Source: Arthrobacter sp. efr-133-R2A-120 (GTDB lineage: Bacteria; Actinomycetota; Actinomycetes; Actinomycetales; Micrococcaceae). Taken from it: 64,000 nt of DNA. Shown piece by piece: positions 19,705-29,258 of this stretch. Both the position numbers and the translations under genes were made by a program. The notes under the pieces were generated by a model. That model searched no databases and was not told where the DNA came from. It worked only from the letters and a program-made list of their open reading frames with translations. Every line of letters starts with the position of its first letter. Positions within the stretch are counted from its first letter, which is position 1. Location of the stretch: assembly GCF_030209835.1 (NCBI RefSeq), contig NZ_JARVRF010000008.1, forward strand, positions 1 through 64,000, given 5' to 3'.

Positions 19705-20634
19705 ATGACCGTCGTGGAGAGAGTGGATAAATACGTGAGCAGCGAACGGGGAACAACTACGCTGGAGGGCACGGATTTCGATCTGGAAGACGCAGTCATG
19801 GGGCCTACGGGCCGCCCGTACCGCGACTTCCCCGAGCCCGCGCCATTGGCCTCCCATGGCCCGGCCCGCGTCATCGCCATGGTCAACCAGAAGGGTGGCG
19901 TGGGCAAGACCACGTCAACCATCAACCTCGCCGCCGCGCTCGCAGAATTCGGCCGGCGCGTCCTGCTCGTTGATTTCGATCCGCAGGGAGCTCTTTCCGC
20001 AGGCCTGGGCGCGAACCCGCACGAGCTCGACCTCACCGTTTACAACGTCCTGATGGACCGCAAAGTGGACATCCGCGACGCCATCCAGAAGACCGGCGTC
20101 GAAGGCATCGACCTCCTGCCGGCCAACATCGACCTCTCCGCCGCCGAGGTCCAGCTCGTCAACGAGGTAGCCCGCGAGCAAGTGCTGGACCGCGCGCTCA
20201 AGAGCGTCGAGGATGACTACGACGTCGTGCTCATCGACTGCCAGCCGTCCCTGGGCCTCCTGACGGTCAACGCCTTGACGGCAGCGCACGGCGTCATCAT
20301 CCCGCTGATCTGCGAATTCTTCGCCCTCCGCGCGGTGGCGCTGCTCGTCGAAACGATCGAGAAGGTCCAGGACCGCTTGAACCCGCGCCTGCAGGTGGAC
20401 GGCGTGCTCGCCACGATGTACGACGCCCGCACCCTGCACAGCCGCGAAGTCATTTCGAGGCTCGTGGAGGCATTCGGGGACAAGGTCTTCGAGACCGTCA
20501 TCAAGCGTTCCATCAAGTTCGCCGACGCCACGGTCGCCGCGGAGCCGATCACCAGCTATGCCGGAAACCACATCGGTGCCGACGCCTACCGCCGCCTGGC
20601 CAAGGAACTGATTTCGCGCGGCGGCGCACCCTAG
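19705..20634 (+). CDS. pldP: ParA-family ATPase, PldP type
   Basis: This roughly 309-residue ParA/MinD-like ATPase has the deviant Walker A motif QKGGVGKTTSTINLAAALAE, Walker A' VDFDPQGALSAGLG and Walker B DVVLIDCQPSLGLLTVNAL. It sits directly in front of scpA, like Rv1708 of mycobacteria and PldP (cg1610) of Corynebacterium, which affects division-site selection and segregation. No parB is nearby. The start is uncertain: ATG 19705 is used, GTG 19735 is the alternative, and neither has an ideal ribosome site. Confidence 0.82.
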   Translation: MTVVERVDKYVSSERGTTTLEGTDFDLEDAVMGPTGRPYRDFPEPAPLASHGPARVIAMVNQKGGVGKTTSTINLAAALAEFGRRVLLVDFDPQGALSAGLGANPHELDLTVYNVLMDRKVDIRDAIQKTGVEGIDLLPANIDLSAAEVQLVNEVAREQVLDRALKSVEDDYDVVLIDCQPSLGLLTVNALTAAHGVIIPLICEFFALRAVALLVETIEKVQDRLNPRLQVDGVLATMYDARTLHSREVISRLVEAFGDKVFETVIKRSIKFADATVAAEPITSYAGNHIGADAYRRLAKELISRGGAP

Positions 20635-20639
20635 CCCGC

Positions 20640-21569
20640 GTGGCAGAGCCACTCATCCCTGAAACCGCGACCGTCCTGGCGGGCGACGCGCCGCCGTCGT
20701 ACTCTTCTGCAAGCAACGCGGACGACGCCGGAGCCTCGCCTTCTGGCCGAAAGACCGGCTTTGAGGTCCGGCTGGCGAACTTCACAGGCCCCTTCGATCT
20801 CCTGCTCGGCCTGATCTCCAAGCACAAGTTGGACATCACCGAAGTTGCGCTGGCCACCGTCACGGATGAGTTCATCAAGTACATCCGGCGCCTGCAGGAA
20901 TTGGGCGAGGACTGGGCCCTGGACGAAGCCAGCGAATTCCTGGTCATCGCCGCGACGCTCCTGGACCTCAAAGCCGCGAGGCTTCTGCCCGCCGGCGAAG
21001 TCGAAGATGCCGAGGACATTGCCTTGCTGGAAGCCCGGGATCTTCTCTTCGCCCGGCTCCTGCAGTACAAGGCTTTCAAACAAGTGGCCGCGATCCTGTC
21101 CGGCACCTTGGAGTCCGAAGCCCGGCGCTTCCCGCGCCAAGTTGCGTTGGAAGGGCATTTCGCGGCAATGCTGCCCGAACTGATTTGGCGCCATACGCCC
21201 GAACAGTTTGCAGCGTTGGCGGCCAAGACCCTGGCCCCGAAGGACAAGACGCCCGAGGAGGTAGGGCTCGACCACCTTCACGGAACACCCGTCAGCGTCA
21301 AGGAACAGGCCGAGATCATCGGGTACCGCCTGCAGAGCGGCCAGCCCCAATCCTTCAGGGCGCTGATTGCGGACGCCGAGTCCACGCTAGTTGTCGTGGT
21401 CCGGTTCCTCGCGCTCCTCGAACTGTTCCGTGACCGTGTAGTGGCGTTCGATCAGCCGGGTCCGCTCGCCGAACTAACCGTCCGCTGGACAGGGCGCCCC
21501 GAAGGCTGGAGCAGCGACAGTTTGAGCGACGAGTACGAACAGATCGACAAAGGAGACGAGGCGCTGTGA
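20640..21569 (+). CDS. scpA: Segregation and condensation protein ScpA
   Basis: This 309-residue kleisin bridges the SMC dimer in chromosome condensation. The hallmark N-terminal segment FEVRLANFTGPFDLLLGLISKHKLDITEVAL lies at residues about 40-70, followed by the helical DEASEFLVIAATLLDLKAARLLP. The C-terminal winged-helix end is present. A 35-residue N-terminal extension is typical of actinobacteria. The start is GTG 20640, 5 nt after the parA stop. Its end overlaps scpB by 4 nt. Confidence 0.93.
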   Translation: MAEPLIPETATVLAGDAPPSYSSASNADDAGASPSGRKTGFEVRLANFTGPFDLLLGLISKHKLDITEVALATVTDEFIKYIRRLQELGEDWALDEASEFLVIAATLLDLKAARLLPAGEVEDAEDIALLEARDLLFARLLQYKAFKQVAAILSGTLESEARRFPRQVALEGHFAAMLPELIWRHTPEQFAALAAKTLAPKDKTPEEVGLDHLHGTPVSVKEQAEIIGYRLQSGQPQSFRALIADAESTLVVVVRFLALLELFRDRVVAFDQPGPLAELTVRWTGRPEGWSSDSLSDEYEQIDKGDEAL

Positions 21570-22231
21570 GCGAGCAGGAAACCGGCCGGGACGGCCTCGC
21601 CGAGCTTGAGGCCCTGCCCGGCGGCGTCCGCGCGGCGCTGGAGGCCGTGCTGATGGTGATCGACGAACCGGCCACCGCGGAAGAGCTCGCCGCCGGGCTC
21701 AACGTGACGGTCGCCGTCGTCGAGGATTTGCTGGCGGGACTGCGGCAGGAGTATAGCGGCTATACTGTTAAAGCCCCGGGCAGGGACGCTGATGACTTGC
21801 ACACTGATGCAAGTGCCAGCGCTGCACCCCGGGGTTTTGAGTTGCGGAACGTTGCCGGCGGGTGGCGGATCTATTCACGCGCGGAATTTGCCGACGTCGT
21901 GGGCAGGTTCGTTCTCGAAGGCCAGACCGCGCGGCTGACGCAGGCAGCCCTTGAAACCATGGCGGTCATCGCGTACCGGCAGCCGGTTTCCAGGGCCAGG
22001 GTGTCGGCCATCCGCGGCGTCAATGTCGATTCAGTCGTCAGGACCCTTGTCCAACGCGGGCTGATCGAGGACTCGGGTACCGATCCTGAATCGGGGGCCA
22101 TCCTTTACCGGACCACCTCGTACTTCCTCGAGCGCATGGGCATTGGCTCGGTGGCGGAACTGCCTCAATTGTCCCCCCACCTTCCGGGGCTGGAGGGCAT
22201 CGAGGAGTTCTTCGACGCCGAACGCATGTAG
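21566..22231 (+). CDS. scpB: Segregation and condensation protein ScpB
   Basis: This 221-residue partner of ScpA has two winged-helix domains. The second contains the conserved LTQAALETMAVIAYRQPVSRARVSAIRGVN-type segment (about residues 125-155) and a GLIEDSGTDPESGAILYRTTSYFLERMG end. A variable linker (about 72-92) separates the domains. GTG 21566 overlaps the scpA stop (GTGA), which keeps the two proteins in fixed ratio. Confidence 0.92.
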   Translation: MSEQETGRDGLAELEALPGGVRAALEAVLMVIDEPATAEELAAGLNVTVAVVEDLLAGLRQEYSGYTVKAPGRDADDLHTDASASAAPRGFELRNVAGGWRIYSRAEFADVVGRFVLEGQTARLTQAALETMAVIAYRQPVSRARVSAIRGVNVDSVVRTLVQRGLIEDSGTDPESGAILYRTTSYFLERMGIGSVAELPQLSPHLPGLEGIEEFFDAERM

Positions 22232-22395
22232 TCGCGGGAACCCGCGGCGCCAGGCAAGGCAAAACAACTCAATATTGCAAGGATCTACAAACGCCCGGCT
22301 AGTAGCGGGCAGAGTTCACACAGGGCAGATATCCTCTGTCCGGCTGGCTAATGTTGAGAAAGAACAAGCCGGCCACCATAACAAAAGGACGGGTC

Positions 22396-23646
22396 ATGAC
22401 ACAGGCGGGACGCCAGGGTTCACCACGTAATAGTTCGGGACGAAACGGTTCCGGACGCAACGAGTCGCAGGACTCAGGCCGCAGCGGCGCCGGCCGTATA
22501 GGAGGCAGCGGCTTCGGTGCCGGCCGGGGTGGCGCAAGCCGTGCCGGTGGCGCCTCCGGAGGCAGCAAGCGCAGCTTCTCCCCGGGCGGAGAACGCCCCT
22601 TCAAGCCAACTCGTCCGCGTGAAGAGCGCCCCTTCGATCCGGACAACCCCACTTCGGCCGGAGGCTACGGGCGTCGTGACGACGCTGGCCGCCAAGACGC
22701 GAGGCCGGCCAAGGCCCCCCGCAAGCCAGGCTCCAACAAGCCCGGCTTCGGCAAGGCTCCGGGCACCCCGGGGGCATTGAAGCCCAAGGCCGGCAACAAG
22801 AAACAGTACGCTTCCCGCGCCTTCGGCAGTGAGCGCTTCGGCCAGAACCTTGGCCCGATCCGTAAGCCCCGCGGCCGCCGCGGCGAGGTGGCCCAGTCCG
22901 AGCAGCACGACGCCGATGGCGTGCGCCTGCAGAAGGTCATGGCCCAGGCCGGCGTGGCTTCGCGCCGCGTGTGCGAGGAAATGATCGAAGAGGGCCGCGT
23001 CGAGGTCAACGGCCAGCTCACCACCGAGCTTGGCATGCGCGTCGACCCCGCGACCGCCGTGATTCACGTCGACGGCATCCGCATCCAGCTCGATGACACC
23101 ATGCTCTACATGGTGTTCAACAAGCCCAAGGGCGTCGTCTCCACCATGGAAGATCCCGAGGGCCGGCCCTGCATCAGCGACTTCCTCAAGTCCGCCAAGA
23201 ACAAGGGCGAGCGACTCTTCCACGTGGGCCGTCTTGACGTCGCCACCGAGGGCCTGCTGCTGCTGACCAACGACGGCGAACTCGCCAACCGCTTGACGCA
23301 CCCTTCCTATGAGGTGCCCAAGACGTACCTGGTACAGGTACGCGGCCCGTTCCCGCAGGGCGTCGGCGCGAAGTTGAAGGAAGGCATCGAGCTCGAAGAC
23401 GGCATCGCTTCCGTCGACTCCTTCAAGCTCGTCGACTCCACTCCGGGCCACGTGCTGATCGAGGTTGTGCTGCACTCCGGCAAGAACCGTATTGTCCGCC
23501 GTTTGTTCGAAGCCGTCGGGTTCCCCGTGCTGCGGCTCGTGCGCGTCAAGATCGGTCCCATCGGCCTGGGCGACCAGCGCCAGGGCAGCATCCGGAACCT
23601 CGGCAAGCAGGAAGTCGGACACCTCCTGGCCTCCGTAGGACTGTAA
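22396..23646 (+). CDS. rluB: RsuA/RluB-family 23S rRNA pseudouridine synthase with long G/R/S-rich tail
   Basis: This 416-residue enzyme isomerises a 23S rRNA uridine to pseudouridine. The first 175 residues are low complexity, rich in G, R, S, P and K with RGG-like elements, then an S4 domain (VRLQKVMAQAGVASRRVCEE, about 175-235) and the catalytic domain with the active-site Asp in GRLDVATEGLLLLTNDGE (about 290-307). Catalytic domain length is normal; the N-terminal tail is long but common in actinobacterial homologues. ATG 22396 has AAAGGA upstream; a start at 22351 lacks this. Modifying position 2605 (RluB) is by family analogy. Confidence 0.88.
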   Translation: MTQAGRQGSPRNSSGRNGSGRNESQDSGRSGAGRIGGSGFGAGRGGASRAGGASGGSKRSFSPGGERPFKPTRPREERPFDPDNPTSAGGYGRRDDAGRQDARPAKAPRKPGSNKPGFGKAPGTPGALKPKAGNKKQYASRAFGSERFGQNLGPIRKPRGRRGEVAQSEQHDADGVRLQKVMAQAGVASRRVCEEMIEEGRVEVNGQLTTELGMRVDPATAVIHVDGIRIQLDDTMLYMVFNKPKGVVSTMEDPEGRPCISDFLKSAKNKGERLFHVGRLDVATEGLLLLTNDGELANRLTHPSYEVPKTYLVQVRGPFPQGVGAKLKEGIELEDGIASVDSFKLVDSTPGHVLIEVVLHSGKNRIVRRLFEAVGFPVLRLVRVKIGPIGLGDQRQGSIRNLGKQEVGHLLASVGL

Positions 23647-23649
23647 GGC

Positions 23650-24756
23650 ATGTCGGCATTCCACTCGCACGGCCGGGGCCATCTTGACGGCCCGGTGGTC
23701 GTCTTCGGCACCGGACTGCTCGGAGCCAGCATCGGTCTCGGCCTGCGTGGCCGGGGTGTCTCCGTGTTCCTTTCGGACCCCTCGCCGACCAACCAAGCCG
23801 TCGCCGTGGATATCGGCGCGGGCAGGCCCCTGTCCGAGCTTGAGAATCCGCCCCAGCTGGTTGTCGTCGCGGCGCCGCCGGACGTGACGGCCGACGTCGT
23901 CGAGCGTGCCCTGGGCGAATACCCGGAGGCCGTTGTGGTGGACATTGCCAGCGTCAAGCTGGCAATCCAGGCCGATCTCCGGGCCCGGGGAGTGGACATG
24001 TCCCGCTACGTCGGGACGCACCCGATGGCGGGGCGCGAGAAGTCGGGGCCCGTCGCTGCCCGCGGCGAGCTCTTCACGTCAATGCCTTGGGTGCTTTGCC
24101 CGTCCGACGAGACCAACGCCGACGCGCTTCAGACGGCACGTTCCCTGGCCGGGGACCTGGGGGCGATAGTCTCCCAGTTCACGGCGGAGGAACACGATGA
24201 AGCGGTTGCGTTGGTGTCGCATTTGCCCCAGGTGATGTCGTCGCTGCTCGCCAGCCGCTTGCAAGGGACACCGCTCCACGCGCTGTCCCTGGCCGGCAAC
24301 GGGCTTCGGGACACCACGAGGATTGCTGCCAGCGATCCCACCCTTTGGGTGCAGATCCTTGGCAACAACGCGGCCAAGATGGTGGATATCCTTCACGGTG
24401 TCCGTGAGGACCTCAACCGTCTGATCGGTACCTTGGAGGATCCCACCGCTCCCGGCGCCCGGCTGGACCTTGCCCAGCTCATCAGCGAGGGCAACGCCGG
24501 GCAGGCCCGGATCCCGGGAAAGCACGGCGGACCCCCGCAGGCATATTCATGGCTTACAGTTCTGGTAGACGACCGGCCCGGGCAGATCGCCAGGCTGTTG
24601 ACGGAGATCGGCGAGATCGGCGTCAACGTCGAAGACCTCCGCCTGGACCACTCGTCCGGGCAGAACGTTGGCATGGTGGAACTTTCCGTCATGCCCAACA
24701 AACATGACCTCCTTGTTGAAGCCTTGACCGACCGTGGATGGCGGGTACTCCAGTAA
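23650..24756 (+). CDS. tyrA: Prephenate dehydrogenase
   Basis: This 368-residue enzyme converts prephenate to 4-hydroxyphenylpyruvate in tyrosine synthesis. It has an N-terminal NAD-binding fold (VVFGTGLLGASIGLGLRGRG, about 16-35), the catalytic His in GTHPMAGREKSG (about 122-133) and a C-terminal ACT regulatory domain (LTVLVDDRPGQIARLLTEIG, about 300-368), which suggests feedback control by tyrosine. The gene starts 3 nt after rluB and its TAA overlaps the cmk ATG by one base. Confidence 0.92.
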   Translation: MSAFHSHGRGHLDGPVVVFGTGLLGASIGLGLRGRGVSVFLSDPSPTNQAVAVDIGAGRPLSELENPPQLVVVAAPPDVTADVVERALGEYPEAVVVDIASVKLAIQADLRARGVDMSRYVGTHPMAGREKSGPVAARGELFTSMPWVLCPSDETNADALQTARSLAGDLGAIVSQFTAEEHDEAVALVSHLPQVMSSLLASRLQGTPLHALSLAGNGLRDTTRIAASDPTLWVQILGNNAAKMVDILHGVREDLNRLIGTLEDPTAPGARLDLAQLISEGNAGQARIPGKHGGPPQAYSWLTVLVDDRPGQIARLLTEIGEIGVNVEDLRLDHSSGQNVGMVELSVMPNKHDLLVEALTDRGWRVLQ

Positions 24757-25469
24757 TGAAACGTGAACTTTTCGGCCCGGAGACCGTAGTACGTCCGGGA
24801 AAGCCGCTCGTTGTCGCCATCGACGGCCCGTCCGGCTCCGGCAAGTCCAGCGTCAGCAAGGAAGTTGCCCGGCGCTTGAAGCTCGCCTATCTGGACACGG
24901 GCGCGATGTACCGTGCGTTGACCTGGTACTGCCTCAAGACCGGCATCGACCTCGCAGACGGTGCCGCCGTCGAGCAGGCGTCAAAGGATCTGCCGCTGGA
25001 ACTTAGCACCAGCGCCAACGTCGAATACGTCGGTGTTGCCGGCGTGGACATCACGGAGGAAATCCGCGAGCCGAGGATCTCCTCGTCCGTCAGCGCCGTT
25101 GCAACCACCCTGGGTGCCCGCAACGAATTGATTCGTCGCCAGCGCCAGCTGATCGAACAGCACCACCGCCGCATGGTGGTGGAGGGACGGGACATCACCA
25201 CCGTCGTCGCGCCCAACGCGGAGGTCCGCATGCTGCTGACCGCCAGCGAGGAAGCCCGGCTGCGGCGCCGCGGCCTCCAGCTGGGCGGGACGCAGAGCCA
25301 AGAGCAGCTCGCCGCCCAAGTGATCCACCGCGACGCCAAGGACTCCACTGTGGTGAACTTCACCCAAGCGGCCGACGGCGTCGTGACGCTGGATTCCTCG
25401 GAGCTGGACTTCGAAGAAACCGTCGAAACGGCACTGAACATTGTGGGCAAGGTCATCTACGGTGACTGA
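24756..25469 (+). CDS. cmk: Cytidylate kinase
   Basis: This 237-residue kinase phosphorylates CMP/dCMP to the diphosphates. The P-loop GPSGSGKS is at 24-31, and YLDTGAMYRALTW and EGRDITTVVAPNAEV are family signatures. ATG 24756 shares a base with the tyrA stop (TAATG). The end overlaps the acyltransferase start by 8 nt. The position rluB-cmk-der is conserved in actinobacteria. Confidence 0.95.
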   Translation: MKRELFGPETVVRPGKPLVVAIDGPSGSGKSSVSKEVARRLKLAYLDTGAMYRALTWYCLKTGIDLADGAAVEQASKDLPLELSTSANVEYVGVAGVDITEEIREPRISSSVSAVATTLGARNELIRRQRQLIEQHHRRMVVEGRDITTVVAPNAEVRMLLTASEEARLRRRGLQLGGTQSQEQLAAQVIHRDAKDSTVVNFTQAADGVVTLDSSELDFEETVETALNIVGKVIYGD

Positions 25470-26124
25470 AGCCCGGCTCCCGGCACGCTGGACCATGATG
25501 TGGAGCAGGCCTGTTGGCTGGCTGTTGGACCACGTCCTGTACCGGACCGCGATAACGGGACGTTCCAATGTTCCCAAAGCTGGACCGGTCATTTTCGCGG
25601 GCAACCACATCAGCTTCCTGGACGGGCCGGTGATGTTCGGCGCGGCTCCACGACCCATGCACATCCTGGTCAAGAAGGAGATGTTCAAGGGTTTCCTGGG
25701 AAAGGTGCTTCGTGCCTCGGGGCAGATTTCCATCGACCGCTCCGGTGACCGCTCGGCCCTCCAGCTCGGAAAGCAAGTGCTCGACGCCGGCCGTTGCGTG
25801 GGGATTCTCCCCGAAGGAACGCGGGGGAGCGGCACCGCCGGCAGCATCAGCAACGGCGTCGCATGGCTCGCGCTGATGACCGGAGCCACAGTGATTCCCG
25901 TGGCCATCCTCGGAACGCGGATCGGAGACGAACACCTTGATTACATTCCGAGACTGCGCCGCCAGCTGCAGGTCAGTTTCGGAGCCCCCTTGAATGTGAC
26001 CCGCAGAAATGGCGAGTCGGGGCGTGTTTCAATGGACAGGGCGGCTGCGGAGATCCGCGCTGCGCTGGCTGGACACGTCCAGGATGCCGTCAAGACCACC
26101 GGTCAGTCCCTTCCGGGGGACTAA
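25462..26124 (+). CDS. PlsC-type lysophospholipid acyltransferase
   Basis: This 220-residue protein has the acyltransferase motif HX4D (NHISFLD, H49-D54), the substrate site PEGTRG (about 117) and the VPVAIL-like end of the core. It probably makes phosphatidate from 1-acylglycerol-3-phosphate at the membrane. GTG 25462 overlaps the end of cmk by 8 nt. No TM span is clear, apart from a hydrophobic N-terminal helix. Confidence 0.85.
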   Translation: MTEARLPARWTMMWSRPVGWLLDHVLYRTAITGRSNVPKAGPVIFAGNHISFLDGPVMFGAAPRPMHILVKKEMFKGFLGKVLRASGQISIDRSGDRSALQLGKQVLDAGRCVGILPEGTRGSGTAGSISNGVAWLALMTGATVIPVAILGTRIGDEHLDYIPRLRRQLQVSFGAPLNVTRRNGESGRVSMDRAAAEIRAALAGHVQDAVKTTGQSLPGD

Positions 26125-26204
26125 ATGAACCGGCCCACAGCCAATGCAGCACCGCCAAGAAGAAGTAGCCGGGACGCCGGCAGATCACCACTAAGGAAAG
26201 TGCA

Positions 26205-27755
26205 ATGAGCGATACGACTCACAAATCCGGCAACATCGGAGCCGGCGACGACGAATACACGCCCACCGGCACCGACCAGGTGGCTGAAAAACTCGCCGCC
26301 CTGGACGACGATGAAGCCGAACTCCGCGCAGCCTCCCTCCGGGCGGGCCTGGCAGACTACGACCTCGACGAGGACGACGCCGCCCTGCTGAGCGGACTCT
26401 ACGACGACGAAGGCGAAGACGGCCCCCTCAAGCTTGACCCGGTCCTGGCCATCATTGGCCGCCCCAACGTCGGCAAGTCCACGCTGGTGAACCGCATCCT
26501 CGGCCGCCGCGAGGCCGTCGTCGAGGACACCCCGGGCGTTACCCGTGACCGCGTCATGTACTCGGCTCACTGGAATGGCCGCAACTTCACGCTGGTGGAC
26601 ACCGGTGGCTGGGAACACGACGCCAGGGGCATCCACGCCCGCGTCGCCGAGCAGGCCGAGATGGCCGTGGAACTGGCCGACGCAGTACTTTTCGTGGTGG
26701 ACTCCGCCGTTGGCGCCACTGCCACGGACGAAGGCGTCATGAAGATGCTGCGCAAGTCCAAGAAGCCGGTCATCATGGTGGCCAATAAGGTTGACGACTT
26801 TGCGCAGGAAGCCGACTCGGCAACGCTTTGGGGCCTTGGCTTCGGCGAGCCGTACCCGGTGTCCGCCCTCCATGGCCGCGGCGTTGCCGACCTCCTGGAC
26901 CACGTCATGGACACCCTGCCCGAGTTCTCCACGGTAGAAGGCGTCGAGCGCTCAGGCGGTCCCCGCCGTATTGCCCTTATCGGCCGTCCGAACGTCGGCA
27001 AGTCCTCCTTGCTGAACAAGCTGGCCGGCTCCGAGCGCGTCGTTGTCGATACCCTCGCCGGAACCACCCGCGACCCCGTGGACGAATTCATCGAACTCGG
27101 CGGCCGCACGTGGCGCTTCGTGGACACCGCAGGCATCCGCCGCCGCCAGCACATGGCGCAGGGCGCGGACTTCTACGCTTCCCTCCGTACGCAGGCCGCG
27201 CTCGAAAAGGCGGAGGTCGCCGTCGTGCTCCTCGCCGTTGACGAGGTGCTCAGCGAACAGGACGTCCGCATCCTGCAGCTCGCCATCGAGTCGGGTCGCG
27301 CGCTGGTCCTCGCGTTCAACAAGTGGGACCTGCTCGACGACGAACGTCGCCGCTACCTTGAGCGTGAAATCGAGCAGGACCTGGCACACGTTGAATGGGC
27401 CCCGCGCGTCAACATCTCCGCCAAGACCGGCTGGCACAAGGACCGTCTGGTGCCCGCGCTGGACCTCGCCTTGGAGAGCTGGGACAAGCGCATCCCCACG
27501 GGACGCCTCAACGCGTTCCTGGGCGAGCTCGTGGCCGCCCACCCGCACCCGGTCCGCGGCGGCAAGCAGCCCCGCATCCTCTTCGGCACCCAGGCATCCA
27601 GCCGTCCGCCGAAGTTCGTGCTCTTCACCACGGGCTTCCTCGATCCCGGATACCGCCGGTTCATCACTCGCCGGCTGCGCGAAACCTTTGGCTTCGACGG
27701 CACGCCGATCGAGGTCAACATGCGCGTCCGTGAAAAGCGCGGCAAGAAGCGCTAA
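26205..27755 (+). CDS. der: Ribosome-associated GTPase Der (EngA)
   Basis: This 516-residue double GTPase acts in 50S ribosome assembly. The two G domains show GRPNVGKS (85-92) and GRPNVGKS again (about 260), with NKVD and NKWD recognition motifs and a C-terminal KH-like domain ending KRGKKR. An acidic N-terminal extension of about 75 residues is usual for actinobacteria. AAGGAA lies 7 nt before ATG. It closes the likely parA-to-der operon, after an 80-nt gap. Confidence 0.95.
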   Translation: MSDTTHKSGNIGAGDDEYTPTGTDQVAEKLAALDDDEAELRAASLRAGLADYDLDEDDAALLSGLYDDEGEDGPLKLDPVLAIIGRPNVGKSTLVNRILGRREAVVEDTPGVTRDRVMYSAHWNGRNFTLVDTGGWEHDARGIHARVAEQAEMAVELADAVLFVVDSAVGATATDEGVMKMLRKSKKPVIMVANKVDDFAQEADSATLWGLGFGEPYPVSALHGRGVADLLDHVMDTLPEFSTVEGVERSGGPRRIALIGRPNVGKSSLLNKLAGSERVVVDTLAGTTRDPVDEFIELGGRTWRFVDTAGIRRRQHMAQGADFYASLRTQAALEKAEVAVVLLAVDEVLSEQDVRILQLAIESGRALVLAFNKWDLLDDERRRYLEREIEQDLAHVEWAPRVNISAKTGWHKDRLVPALDLALESWDKRIPTGRLNAFLGELVAAHPHPVRGGKQPRILFGTQASSRPPKFVLFTTGFLDPGYRRFITRRLRETFGFDGTPIEVNMRVREKRGKKR

Positions 27756-27794
27756 TTGAGACGCGCATCACACATGACACCCGCCAAGGTGGCA

Positions 27795-27821
27795 TTGAGA
27801 ACCTCGAACATCGTGTAAGCT
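27795..27821 (+). promoter_or_regulatory. Possible tRNA promoter
   Basis: TTGAGA (27795-27800) and TAAGCT (27816-27821) stand 15 nt apart, about 60 nt before the tRNA. The short spacer makes this tentative. Confidence 0.3.
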
Positions 27822-27882
27822 TTTTGAGGTGGTTCGGCCGGACTGCTTAGGTGAAAATCTAGGCGGAGAACGGCAGGACTGA

Positions 27883-27959
<77 letters not shown>

Positions 27960-27960
27960 G

Positions 27961-27996
27961 AAAGCCGTGGGAACTCTAGGGTTCCCACGGCTTTTG
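27961..27996 (+). terminator. Intrinsic terminator after tRNA-Pro
   Basis: AAAGCCGTGGGAAC (27961-27974) pairs perfectly with 27981-27994, and the right arm ends in TTTT. The hairpin begins 2 nt after the tRNA CCA. Confidence 0.85.
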
Positions 27997-28340
27997 CGTT
28001 TAAGCGTTCATGTTGCAGTGAGTGCGGTGGACTCTGCTCATCCGAAGGGATCGTCAGCGCCGGGATGTCGGATTCTGCTCAATCACTCGAATGGATAAAC
28101 TTCGGACCCGCGAAATCACAAGGTGGGCAACTTCGGCGAAGAGAGCGATCCAGCAGAATCCGACGAAGTTCCCGAGATTCTCGCCCGACCAGAACACGCC
28201 GTCCTGACCTTCTTTGACGGGCCAAGGCGTTGAAACGACGTGACTCGCGGTGTCGCAAGCGCTTTCCCAAACCAAAGAAGGTCAGGATGGCGCATGCACG
28301 CCTTCTTTTCGAAAGCGTCGGTTCCAAAAAGCCGGCAGCC
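27997..28340. other. Gene-poor region with two long-loop inverted repeats
   Basis: I see no convincing gene here. GTCGGATTCTGCT (28067-28079) recurs inverted at 28152-28164, and a 15-nt arm at 28202-28216 recurs inverted at 28273-28287. A minus-strand frame at 28054-28275 (TTG start, 73 codons) contains a hydrophobic stretch (NLGNFVGFCWIALFAEVAHL) but has weak codon bias and no ribosome site. The stretch could be a structured RNA, a decayed mobile remnant or a degenerate gene. Confidence 0.5.
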
Positions 28341-28595
28341 TTAGCCGCGCCCTGCCATGCGCCGGATACCTACGAAAAGGATCAGCGTCAGGTAGATCCA
28401 GATAGAAGAGAAGACGCTCAGCCCGGTCTGTTGGCTTGCCGTCAAATGCAAGGGTTCGGCGAGAATTGTCGACATTGCACGCGACGCCAGCCCAGGTAGG
28501 GCGCAGACTGTCATCAGGGCGAAGAGCCTCGGCGAGCGAAGATATATGCCCACGAGCAACCATCCCAGGGCGAGGCCCCATAGCGGCAATTGCAC
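28341..28595 (-). CDS. Small hydrophobic membrane protein of unknown function
   Basis: This 84-residue protein has about three hydrophobic spans: WGLALGWLLVGIYL (5-19), LFALMTVCALPGLA (24-38) and VFSSIWIYLTLILFVGI (60-77), ending in a basic RRMAGRG. It is not recognised. The start is GTG 28595, with AAAGGTGG about 10 nt upstream. The hydrophobic pattern and codon use support a real gene more than the overlapping frames do. It stands alone. Confidence 0.55.
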   Translation of the reverse strand: MQLPLWGLALGWLLVGIYLRSPRLFALMTVCALPGLASRAMSTILAEPLHLTASQQTGLSVFSSIWIYLTLILFVGIRRMAGRG

Positions 28596-28787
28596 GGCTC
28601 ATGCACCACCTTTCGGATTCTTGGACAGCAGCAATCTATGGCCGACATGTGGCGTCTCAGTGGTCAAACCTAAGAATTAAGTGGTCGACAGTACCGATCT
28701 ACGTGTTCAATTCCGCGAGATCTCGGGGTTCTTGTCAGGCGTCTAAGTGTGCCCATGTCTCCGTCTACGTGTTGGACCACCCCCGAC

Positions 28788-28793
28788 TATCAT
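28788..28793 (+). promoter_or_regulatory. -10 box TATCAT, leaderless-type, for the PhnA-like gene
   Basis: TATCAT is followed by 6 nt and then GTG 28800, without a Shine-Dalgarno. Confidence 0.5.
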
Positions 28794-28799
28794 TGGACG

Positions 28800-29150
28800 G
28801 TGAGTGAAACCCTGCCCCCTTGCCCTGAATGCGCCAGCGAATACACCTACGAGATGGGTGCCTTGCTGGTCTGCCCCGAGTGCGCCCATGAATGGTCGCC
28901 GGCCGCGTCTGTTGAGGCAGAAGACGAGTCCACGGAGATTAAGGACGCCGTGGGCAATGTGCTCGCGGACGGGGACACGGTCACTGTAATCAAGGACCTC
29001 AAGGTCAAGGGGAGCGCCACGGCTATCAAGGTCGGAACCAAGGTCCGCAACATCCGCCTCGTGAACGGCGTGGGGGACCACGACATCGACTGCAAAGTGG
29101 ACGGCTTCGGCCCCATGCAGCTCAAGTCCAGCGTGGTCAAGAAGGTCTGA
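28800..29150 (+). CDS. PhnA/YjdM-family zinc-ribbon protein
   Basis: This 116-residue protein has a zinc ribbon at the N-terminus (Cys8, Cys11, Cys25, Cys28 in two CPEC motifs) and the PhnA domain [23 protein letters not shown] with the terminal [17 protein letters not shown]. The family is named after an alkylphosphonate operon of E. coli but is not a phosphonatase; its role is unknown. GTG 28800 is chosen because the zinc ribbon starts there and a -10 box is correctly placed; the frame upstream has no family similarity. Confidence 0.85.
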   Translation: MSETLPPCPECASEYTYEMGALLVCPECAHEWSPAASVEAEDESTEIKDAVGNVLADGDTVTVIKDLKVKGSATAIKVGTKVRNIRLVNGVGDHDIDCKVDGFGPMQLKSSVVKKV

Positions 29151-29189
29151 CGCGCCCCCAAAGGCAACCCCCAGTCCCAAAGACAACAA

Positions 29190-29223
29190 AACCCCGCCGT
29201 TCCACTGGAGGAGCGGCGGGGTT
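29190..29223. terminator. Hairpin terminator between phnA-like and marR genes
   Basis: AACCCCGCCG (29190-29199) pairs perfectly with CGGCGGGGTT (29214-29223). It lies between converging genes and is flanked by A-rich and T-rich sequence, so it can act both ways. Confidence 0.75.
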
Positions 29224-29258
29224 CGTCGTTTTGCGACTCACCGCACGCGAAACAAACC

